Assembly: GCF_032854445.1 (NCBI RefSeq)
Contig: NC_088295.1
Span: 26,585,385-26,649,384, forward strand
Source: Liolophura sinensis
Lineage: Eukaryota; Mollusca; Polyplacophora; Chitonida; Chitonidae
DNA length: 64,000 nucleotides
Reading direction: 5' to 3'
Numbering within the stretch: the first letter of the stretch is position 1; each line of letters starts with the position of its first letter. Below, piece after piece: positions 49,351-61,300 of the stretch. A model generated the notes under the pieces. That model worked only from the letters and a program-made list of their open reading frames with translations. It made no database searches and was not told where the DNA came from. Position numbers and translations under genes: made by a program.

Positions 49351-52300
49351 ATGTTTGATCCGGAGGACCCCGATTTTCAGTACCTTGCGGTCGACCGCAA
49401 GAAGTTGATGAAGGAGCAGACCCAGACCTTCGATGGTAAGAAAATGTGCTGGATCCCAGATGAGAAAGAGGGATACTTAGCCGGAGAAATCCAGAGCACC
49501 AAAGGCGAAGAGGTCACAGTAAAGATTATCAAGAACAATGACGTAAGTAGGATGAAAACTATTCCTTAGTGTAACGCTACACAAATCAGATGAATTTTAG
49601 CCACGCACTTTAGAAAGCCAGCGCATTTTGGAATTGTTGTTTTTATTACCACAGATTTGCATAAAATGTAGGTGGTTTAGGTCAGAATTTTTTAAAATAT
49701 GTTCAGTGATTAATGTTTGAATAAACACAGAGTTAATATGACATAAAAATATGTGTAGAGTATGGAAGTTACATATGTGCTATTATTGCAAAACAACAAT
49801 TAACTTATGCGCCTAGTGAACTGTCTCCAACATTATATGGAATAAACTAGCAGATTTGGAGATTCCATGTGTTTACGTATACCTCCATCGCAGTTTTGGC
49901 TGGATGCAGTTAAGTTAATGTAGTAATGCAACTGTCCCATCGGCTTAGAGTGCTACATTAAGATCGCAATTTTGGCTGCATGCAGTTAAGTTAATGTAGT
50001 AATGCAGGTGTCCGATCGGCCTAGAGTGCTACATTAAGATCGCAATTTTGGCTGCAGTTAATTTAATGTAGTATTACAGTTGTCCGATTGGTTCAGAGTG
50101 CTACTCACAGATCATTAGTCGTCTCCTGAAGAAGAGAACTAGATCTTTTATGGATTTACCTTAGGGCATTTATCTTTTCAGGCGTACTATAAAAATGAAG
50201 TAAATAACAATTACAAAAAACATGCAATTTCATTGTCACTCGCCAATCTGTCGTTATTTTTTAAGCTGCAGTACGAAATTTTGTAATTTTTAATAATTTA
50301 TCTGCAGACAAGGACAGTGAAGAAGGACCTCGTTGAGCAGATGAACCCACCCAAATATGAGAAGATCGAAGACATGGCTTCCTTGACATACTTGAACGAG
50401 GCTAGTGTCCTCAACAACTTGAGATCACGTTACGAAGCCGGTTACATCTATGTAAGTTCTAGTTTTACCTCGTTTTCGTTTGACCATTTGTATTTGATGT
50501 TTTTAGGCTGTAACTTTTTTACATGTTTGCTCTAGTAAATTATTGAATTATAGCGCTATATTATTAGGGTAATCGGAATTTTTAGTTATATCTCATCGAT
50601 TCTTGTAAAACAATGTATTCAAAGTGGGTTTTTCAGTCTTCGTAATTAGCAAGTATTTTCTAATAAGTTGCTTGTTGTGTAGAGTCATGGACACCAGCTA
50701 GAGTTAATCTGTCGTTGTATACTCACATATGTGAAACAATCGTTGTATATACTACAATGGATCTGGAAATCAAGGAGACAAGACAGTGTTATCACGCCGA
50801 TCCTAGTTGAACTCCAATCTCATCGACTCACAAAGGCGCCCTTGCCCATACCTGCATTAGAAGTTGTTTCCTCTTAAGATCGCTGTTAGGTGGTAGTTTC
50901 TATTTCTGTCAGAGTTACTTGAGCCGCAAAAGTCAGCTTTGAGAAGCTTGCCAAACATTTTGTCTGAAGTATTTTGGCATTAAATAAATTTAAGATAATC
51001 CCACGTAATATGATGCAGTTTACTTGATACTTTCTCCGGGACTGATCGCAGGTGGCATAATGGGGTGAAGAAGTAGTGGTGGGGGTGGCGGCAGTAGTGG
51101 GTGAGGGAGGGCGGGTTTAGGGGGGGGGGGGGGGGGTTGGGGATGTCACAAACCTAAGTCTCAAAAACAATTTTATACATACCAAAAACTACCCGTTTTT
51201 GACACTTGCAAGCTATAGAAGTACTTAAGGAATAATAATAATAAAATGAAATGTCCTGTTGTAATTCATTACATATAGAAATACTTTGTCTATGATTAGG
51301 CACTTGTACATCTACGGCCTAGTCAAATGGATCATGCTATGTACAGGATAATTATTGATCTATTTACAAAAACTTAATTTTATACATTTAAAAACGTTTT
51401 ATGCATATGTAAGTGAAGGGTATGAGTTGTTTATACAGTGCCGTATTGTTAGTTGTTCTTGTCTTTTTACAGTCTGTATATAGTCAGCATGAAGATAATT
51501 CATGATTTACCGGATTCTTTATTACGGGAGTGATTAAATATTTGAATGCATTGAAAAAAAGACTTCATTTTCAGGTTTATTGTCCACATCAACACAAGCA
51601 TCTAATTAAAAGATCAATATGAGATTTCAATTTAAGGAATTTTTTATTGGTAACTTAATTATGCAAATTTTCATTTAATATGTGCAAAATGTCCTTAATT
51701 TAATTTCTTTTCATTCCAGACATACTCGGGTCTTTTCTGTGTTGCTATCAACCCCTACAGATGGTTGCCAATTTACACCAAAAGCATTGTGGAAAAATAC
51801 CGTGGCAAAAGAAGAAACGAGATGCCCCCGCATTTGTTCTCCATTTCTGACAATGCTTACCAGTATATGTTGCAAGGTAGGCATTTACCTGTCCCTAACT
51901 TTTATGTATTTCCTTACTAAATCAAATGGTGACCATCACAAATACACAAAGATGTGTTGAACATAACTGTTCCCCAAATCTATACGACTAAAGGTTAACA
52001 ACGAAAAGGCGTGACCTAGTCAAATGATACAAAGACACCATTTATTGTCATGAGTGGATACCGGGACATCATCAGATGTAACATTAGTATTGTCTTTTGG
52101 CGAACAGCCCATAATAAGAGCACATATGGTGACAGTCGATAACATGCGAATAGGACTTTTATAAGTGCATGCAAAGGTTGCTTCATTGTTTAAATTAAGG
52201 CATAAAATAAGCTACAGTTGTTTGATGTCTATGTTCTGATATCTGGAGGCTTCAGTAACCAGACGTAGGCAGTGAAATACATAACTAGCATATAACATCG

Positions 52301-55300
52301 CTTTTTGACTACCGACTGGCAAACTTTAACTCGCATGATGACAAATCAGTATTAAGACAGAGTAAGATGGCAATGTTAAATCATAATATCTTTCGTTAGT
52401 TTTGCTATTATGTAATTGAATCTATTAATGATTCTCCGATTTGTACAAAATGCCGACCTGACGCTAAATCAAGACTGTGTTGCTACAACCTTGTCAAATA
52501 AACATTGTTTTCTAATGATGGATATTTTTGGTATTTCATCTAAATACACCAAACTTTTCTAGTCGATTAACAATCTTTATATAATATTACGAGAGTCAAT
52601 TATTAGCAAATTATATGCTTTTGCAACGAAATCTTCAATCTTCTGTGTAGGTGTATGTTTACAGTCGTCATCCCGTCTTCACTCTTGAAGCGAGCTACAG
52701 CTGTATATTCATCGACGTCAGCATTTTGGTTAGATATCGTAGCCTCTTGCCGTGGGCTGAGCATGTTGCAGAGCAGGCCGGCCGGCATCAATGCAGGTCC
52801 GGGCCTCTGTTAGCGGGCTGCTGCTGACTGGTGTTAGGTTTCAGCCTGATGCCTTATAAGGCGGCTGGGAGACATCCATAAACTGATATGCCTCTCACAG
52901 AAATGGCAAACTGCCCGCTCAGATCCTTTGTACCACCCACAAATCATAACACTATGAATATTTCACAAATTTACACAACCAATTAAAGCATATATTTCTT
53001 TAGGATTCGTATCTTAGTGATTATTTTATAATTAGTAATAAAATTTTTAGACTAAATATTTATTTCTATTTTCATTTTTCTGGTGTAAAAACTTTTCGCA
53101 TTAATTAAACAATCAGTGATCTTACAAAGTCGCCTGTACAACTGAATGTGTGCTGGGTGTGTGTATCGTTTTAATTCAGTATGATAATCTTGCATGGATA
53201 ATGCTGTTGCACCACATTGCTAGGTTGGCAGAGCCTAGAGTGGGCTGACTGCCCGGCATTTACGTTTCTCAGAAACGAGTGGGTAGACTGAACCTTGCAA
53301 CCATATAAGGCGGACTGGCGGTACACTACACCCAGCTGACATCAAACGTTTTTCTTGCGGTACCTCTATGACTCTTTGTACGTGTAAATCAGACACGTGT
53401 AAAAAGTCGCCAGAAATCCACTGTCTTACCAGAATATCTGCCCGGCTAAACACACGTTTAACTGGCATGTCAGCGCAAAACTAAATTGCAAACTACAACA
53501 TATTCCAGAAAGCCGATGTATTGTTTCATGTAGCGATCACTATGATTCAAAATACTTTAAATCCTTCCAAACCGTCTAAAAACACTTTATAACAAACACT
53601 GGCGATTTTGAAATGATTTATATTGTCGTGAAATAAGCTCCCTTACATTATAATAAAGATTTATATGAGATATCCTGATTGCATTCATGACTTTGGTACT
53701 GTCTGACGGGCATCGACATGGCAGACTGAATAAAATAAAGGCTGACTATACTGAACAAGGTTGAATAGCTCAGTCAAATATGGTTCTCTTTTAATGTTTG
53801 GTCACGGTAATAATCACCCAGACTTTCAATGAGTTTAACGAATGGTTTTACTATAACTTCGTTTCGTTTTTAAACGTTTTAAACATAAGGTGTTGGTTAT
53901 ACATGTATTGATTAAATTAGTTTGTTAACTCTTTTAAGCATATAACAAAGTTGTGTTCTGTTTGTCTCTTTGCAGATCGTGAAAACCAGTCTATGTTGAT
54001 TACGTGAGTCAAATTTCTCTTTTTGTTGTATAGTAAGAATGCTCCCTAAATAGGTCTGCCACTTTATTCTGTTGCTTTATTTTAAACATTGCATTAACTG
54101 GTATACTGCTAAAAAAAACCCAGATCAGTCCGAACTGTTTCCTTAAAGTCATGTGCTCATCGATTTTCTTCTGTTTTACCTTAAGTACATAAAGAAAGAG
54201 GAACTCCATGTTTTGGAGATGTCGCCACGATATGGCCGAAATATTGTCAATGTGGCGTTAAGCTTCTTTCATTTGTTTTGGGGATGTATTAATTAAAATC
54301 CCCACTTCAAACCCTTTGTGGCCTATTCTGTTGCTAAGCTATTTTTAGTCATTAATACTGTATTACAAAGATAGAATTGTCTTGGAACTATCGTTTACAA
54401 TGTATGTTAGAAGCTTTTGATAAGCCAAAGGCTTAATTTCTTCAGCACAACTTTCGGCAGTTCCACCAACAAGCTATAACAGATGGCAAGCCTTTGATGT
54501 ATGTCTTCTGAAATTGACGTCATAAGAATGCATATCTTTGTATCTTTGTTTCCCCGTGGGAGACACGTTCGTGAAGAATTGCTAAGTATTTTATGTATAG
54601 AGGCAATCCATACTGTATTCATTCATAACTATAATCTTTGTTGATAAGTTAAACTACACGTACATTGCCTTGTTTATGTCAAGCTAGCGGGGAATCAGGA
54701 GCTGGTAAAACCGAGAATACTAAGAAGGTCATTCAGTACTTGGCCCAAGTCGCTGGCACTAAAGAAAAGAGGGGTGACGCCACACAGAAAGTTGTAAGTG
54801 AAGGCCTTGGCCTCATTAGCGTATCCCACATTAAACAAAACCACGGAATTTCATCTTCAGGAATATCTGTGGTATATAGCAACAAACCCCAGTTTCAAGC
54901 ACTTTTATTTTTTGCATAATGGCGTGATGGCCGAACCAATACCTTGGCTTGAAATTGGTGTGTTGTCCATGTCAAGCAAAACAAAATGTTTCGGGTGATG
55001 TTCTTCTTTGCTTTAAGCATCTAAGAAAAGAAGCCTGGCATGGACAAGTTGCTTAACCTCTGTTGGCTGATTATCATTCAAAGAAATTGTATTTGAAACG
55101 ACAATTCTGATCTTTTACGCTAATACAGCGGCGAATCTGGAGCAGGTAAGACTGAAAACACGAAGAAGGTAATCCAGTATTTTGCCAGCGTGGCTGCCGG
55201 GTCAAGTGGCAAAAAGGAGGATGAGCAAGAGCAGAGCAAGAAGGTAGCCATGTTTGACCCCTCCAGAGCATGACCCCAGTTCCCCGTGTGGTTACCCCAG

Positions 55301-58300
55301 TTTTCCCTTACCCCCGGGTCAATACAGACTCTGTATCGTTCCATGACAACAAGCATAGCAAGAATAAGGGGCAGAGCGGTATGGTGTTTCCTGTGCCCCT
55401 GCTAATCATTGAGAAAAGTCACTAAACCTGGATGGTTTTATTAATTGATTCAGGAAGGATAAAAGGGCTTGTGAAGTGCTAAGCTCAAATATTTTGTCAT
55501 TCTTTTTATATTACATAGACGTGGTGTAACAGTGTGATAACCAAGATTTCCGTAAGATCATGACGATAACTGGGACAAAAGTGTAAAAGTATTCATAGAT
55601 ATGTGCTGAAAATGGTGTGTGGATAACCCGAACGATACCTGGAAAGATCAGTTTCAAGCATACATTTTAATTACAACGCAGTGTTGCCGCAATTGTAGTC
55701 AGTCTAATCATGTCATACCCAGACCCAGCCTGAACCCTAACTTCTTCTCCCTTCGAGTCCTGTTTTCTCGAGCCAGTTGTCATTCTACCTCACCTAGAGT
55801 GGAAAGGTTGATTTTCACTTCTTAAATATACCTGTAGTACCGTGAATCCCGCTTGTTTCCCTTCCTCAACTCTGTGTTTTCCCCGGACCTGTAACACCTT
55901 CTGACGTGCAGATGAAGCCAGACGCCAGACTCTTCACCCCCCCCCCTCCCCCGAGTTACGCTCTACCCTCTTCTACCGTGTACCCGATGGTTCATTTTAA
56001 TTTTGCTGTGGTTTGATGATTAACACTATCTTTGTTCGCAGTATCATCTTTGTGGTAAACGGTAAAATTGTCATATTTAAAAAATGTTTAAAGTTTTTTG
56101 TTATCCTGTTCAATTATTTAAATTATATATGTATATATATGTAAGTCGCTAAATTTTTAATTTATTTACTGGTATATAATTTATGAGACGTTAGTTATAT
56201 TAGCATTGTTGTGTTATTATTTTATGGATATGTTAATTATTATTCTTTCGAATTTGATAATTGTTTTATATTGGCTTCATAGCATACGACTCCTTGGCTA
56301 AGACATCTAATATAACTCATGTACACACTCTTCTTGCCCATGGAGGCGAATGGCATATTTAAAGTGAATATATTTTCTTTTCTTTTTTCTTTCCTTTTGT
56401 TTATAATTCCACCCTTCTTGTTATCTCTAAACGACCCATTACACTATCGAATGAACCTCATATTATTTTACCACCAATTATTTCATACCAACTCTTAAAT
56501 CGTATAAACCATGCGATTAATAACTTGCCCAACTTTTCAATGCCCCAAACATACAACCTTTTAAACCCATTATTTAATCCTGAATAATTTGTCTGCCCTT
56601 GTAAATAAACCTTACGGACTATCCACCCTTTTATTTTGAATTTATCGCAATGGATTATGGTCAACATTTTCCTTACGATAAACAATATGCCCCCCCCCCC
56701 CCCAATATCCAAATATCCCATTATTTGAATAATTCCCTTTCCCAAACAATTTGGTATCCTGATAACCTATCCCACCACGATTTTATTTGACACACCCAAC
56801 CTATCACCCAAATCAGTCTAAAGGTACACTTGAAGATCAAATTGTTCAAGCTAACCCTGTATTGGAAGCGTACGGTAACGCCAAAACCACCAGGAACAAC
56901 AACTCTTCCAGATTCGTAAGTACTACCCCCGCCCCTCCCAGACTTGATGTTGTTGGCAAGTGCCCGGCCCCCACTGGGTCCTGCCAAATCCATTGCACAC
57001 TGCCCTCGGCCCTTAGGACCAAAGAGACCTGTTTATCAACCCAAAACACCGCGGACATGTGCCCAATTAAATCATGTTGAAAACCCCCATGTGAACCCCA
57101 GGTGCTCTAACTACTTCCTTTTAAGCCCCACCCACACCAATCTACTTGTCACCCCAAGAAGACAACTAAACCCCACCACCCGAACACTTATACGCATCCA
57201 CACCTCGTGGTCTGCCAGCGACAGGTTGTGCATGTTATGAGTAAACGTTTTGTTTTACCGAGTGTAATCGTTGCTTGTTACAATCTGTGTGATAATTGGC
57301 TAACAGGGTTCACTGGAGGATCAAATTATCCAGGCCAACCCGGTTCTGGAGGCCTATGGTAACGCCAAAACTACGAGAAACAACAACTCTTCGCGATTTG
57401 TAAGTAGAGTGATGGCCAGTCACTGATGAGTGTGTCCCTGAATGCTGCCTTCGTTCTGTGACCAACCTGAATCATGTCCCCCCCCCCCCCCATGAATCCA
57501 CTGATCAGTACAACGTCCTCAACACCCGTTCTGCATACAGCCCTGATAAAAACAACCCCCACCATCCCTTTTCCGTTAGGAGCAAATGGCCATATGACAA
57601 TGTAGGAAGAGCAACTTTAAGGAGTCATATAGTCATCTGTCACTATACCCCGTCCATATAATTTCCCCAGTCGGATAATCCTTCCCAAAACCTCCTCCCG
57701 AAAAACCTTTTCCCATTTCCCTCAAAAGACAGTAGGCAAAATGTTACCCAGTCTCTCCCACACCCATAACACTGAAGCCAACATGGAAGTGTGTTACGTG
57801 TTCTCCTCAAATGACCGTCCTTTACAGGACTTGCATGAAGCCAACTATTCTCCCAGTCAGATGCTGTATTTTGTTTGGTGTTACCCTCTATGTGTGTGTT
57901 GCCTAACAGGGATCTCTGGAAGACCAGATTATCCAAGCCAACCCTGTTCTGGAAGCATATGGTAATGCCAAGACTATCAGAAATAACAACTCATCTCGTT
58001 TTGTAAGTATCACGCTGGTATAGGGCGCTAAACTGGAAAACGTGCTATATATCCTGATATGCAACCGTTACTGTCCATACATTAGGCGATTTGCACCTTC
58101 TCCATACCTTGTCGAACCCAAATCCCTTTTTACTTTCGTGTAATGTAAGGACAGTAAATACGGGTATCGTTTGTACGCTTATTTCGGCCTTTTCCTTCGC
58201 ACTGTTAAACAATTCCAAATTTACGACTATTGGCAACACCTTGATGGGATTCAGTCTTTCGATATCTGTGTGTTACTCCATGATACAAAATGCATGATGC

Positions 58301-61300
58301 CACGACAACCCTTTACCAAACCTGTGTCGGGGCATGAAGATAGCGTTGTTTCAGTGTGTCATCCTTAAAAGGATGATTTGTTTGTGCTCCCAATTTCTTC
58401 CAAGAGATGTCAACCAGGAAGACATCGGTTGGTCATTGGTTCATCTGACCTAGGTGAACAAGAAGTCAAGCCAGACTACGACGGTAACATTTGAGAACAA
58501 TGCCTGCTGTGTACTATCTGTAAATGTTGCGTGAGTTTCGCTAAAAGACTGATATATTATCTGCAAAAATCAAAAGATAAAAATAAAATAATTGAGTTGT
58601 TACTATTTTATCAAAATGAAAACACAGAATAAAATGTTCGAAATTAAGAAAAAACATCGAAGATGGTATTTGATTGTTTGCAGTGTAACTAACCGCTATT
58701 TAACTTTGTAGGGTAAGTTCATCCGTATCCACTTCGGTACCCAAGGTAAAATAGCCGGTGCCGACATTGAGACATGTAAGTTTTCATCAGTTTTACGTAC
58801 TTCTTTTACAGTTGAAAACAAAACGATAACTTCATATATTTCTTGTCATTAATTGATGTGCCATTTATGTGATTGATTGCTGCCACTCTAAAGCAAAGGA
58901 AGACTGTAGTTTTCTGACATTATGTCGTCTGCTATTTCAGTTGATTCCTGAACTGCTGTTTTTATCACCACGAATTGGCATCAGACAACCATACATAGAT
59001 CCAAACATCCAAACAGACTTAAGCTTTTGTGATATTTCCAGATGTTGACTTTTACTGCGTTGTATGTTTAAGATCTGTTGGAGAAATCCCGTGTGACTTT
59101 CCAGCAGCCTGCTGAGAGGAACTACCACATCTTCTACCAGATGTTGTCTAATGCGATTCCAGCTGTTGTTGGTAAGTCAGATGTATTTTCTAGCTGTTGT
59201 TGGTAAATCAGATGTATTTCCTAGCTGTTATTGGTAAGTCAGATGTATTTCGTAGCTGTTGTTGGTAAGTCAGATGTATTTCGTAGCTGTTGTTGGTAAG
59301 TCACATGTATTTCCCAGCTGTTGTTGGTAAGTCACATGTATTTCCTAGGATGAGGGACAAGCTGTTTTAAATTACATTTCTATTTCATCATGACATCTAC
59401 CTACCTGGATTTTCCTGTATTCTGTTTGTCATTATGGAATGCTGCGCCCTGTCTTTCTTCATTTCAGGGTTAAACCTTCATGTACTCTGATGCTCTGTTG
59501 AGGTAACATGTATATTTGACCAGTTGTTGAACAAATGACACAGCCGGCAGTGATCAGAAAGTTATCATTTACACGGTTTTTCATTTTTACAGAGAAGGTC
59601 CTGATGAGCGCCGACCCAGCTCTTTATTTCTTCATCAACCAGGGTAGCATTGTCGTTGACAATATGGACGACAAAGAGGAAATGAAGACTACCGACGTAA
59701 GTTGCCCAGCTCGTTGCCAGTCTGTTTCCCAATACATCATCTGTTCACATCTGACTGTAACAACGCATGGCTTTGGTGCCTGGTCTGAACATTCCCTGTG
59801 TAGGGTGTGGTGTGGTGGTGACCCAATTTGGGAGCCCTTATAATTTATTAAAAAAATATATGATTTTCAAAAGTGTCCGACCACTGAAGGAAAATATCAA
59901 TAAACAGTGGGGTTATTAACAGATCTAAAATTTGACTAAAAAACAACAACACAACTTTCCATCATTTCCCTTAAACCATATCCATAATCCACTAAGAAGG
60001 CAACCTGAGGCATAAAATGGTTGATTGGGTAACTGCTGGTATAGCACGGCAAGTCAGTTATGAGTTCCTTTCATGTATTCTATGATTAAGTTAGGAAGTT
60101 TGTGGGAAACCTGGTGAAGGTTTGTTGTTTCCCCCGAGAGGTGTCCAGTTCCCTGACTTGCATCACCTCACGTACATACGCCGTTAAAGCCTAAGCAAAT
60201 AAATAAATCATTACTATTTGCAGAATGCCTTCGACGTTCTGGGCTTTACCGAGGAAGAGAAGAACAGTATGTACAAATGTACCGGTGCCATTGTTCACTT
60301 TGGTGAGATGAAGTTCAAGCAGAGGCCCAGAGAGGAGCAGGCTGAAGCTGACGGCACTGCGGGTAAGGGACATAGCTTATCTCTCATCCCTTCTGAGGAA
60401 TTGGTGCAACAGATATTCAAAGAGGTTTATCGGCTTTGTTCAGAAATCCAGCTGATAATTTACATTTTGAATTATTAAGTCAACATTGTCAGTGTAGTAA
60501 AAAGATAACTGTGCAACGAATTTAATGTAGTTTTGCCCAGAAAAAGTATAGATTTTGTCTAACAGAGACACGAAATCAGTGAGAGTTGCAATTATGCTTT
60601 GTGTTTCTTTTCCTACAAATGGTTTAACAGCTCCACGCTTTCTGCAGCATTTTCAGCAATGCCTATAGGTATATTTTACTCTCTTTTAATCAATAATTAA
60701 TCCTCCTTCTTCTTCAGAGGCCGAGAAAGTTGCCTTCTTGATGGGTGTGAATGCTGGCGACTTGCTGAAGGGTTTGCTGAAGCCCAAGATCAAGGTCGGT
60801 AATGAGTACGTCACCCAAGGGCGTACCAAGGACCAGGTTGTGTACTCCGTGGCCGCTCTCGCCAAGGCCACCTACGATCGTATGTTCAAGTGGCTCGTCA
60901 TGAGAGTTAACAAGACTCTGGACACCAAGAACAAGAGGCAGTTCTTTATCGGCGTACTGGATATCGCCGGATTTGAGATCTTCGACGTAAGTTTTCAACA
61001 CTATGTCAACGTGTAGGTCTATGTGCAGCGAAACAATTCGATGATGTACAACTTAAAAACAGTAAAATGGAACATGATTATGAGGGTTCACGTTGAGTTG
61101 TGTTACAAGTGCTTTTGAAGACCGATAAATTGAAAGAAGTTTCAGAGAGAGGTTTTGTAACCAATGTCCAAAGAGATCTTTACACAAATGTTGAAGTTAT
61201 CATAAGGGAAATTCTTTCAGAAGAAGAAGTCATAGTACTCATTTTCTATTACAGTACAACAGCTTCGAACAGTTGTGTATTAATTACACTAACGAGAGGT

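Noticed and set aside
57371-57936. Minus-strand frames among the switch-I exons
   Set aside because: They are antisense shadows of C-rich intron and myosin exon sequence.
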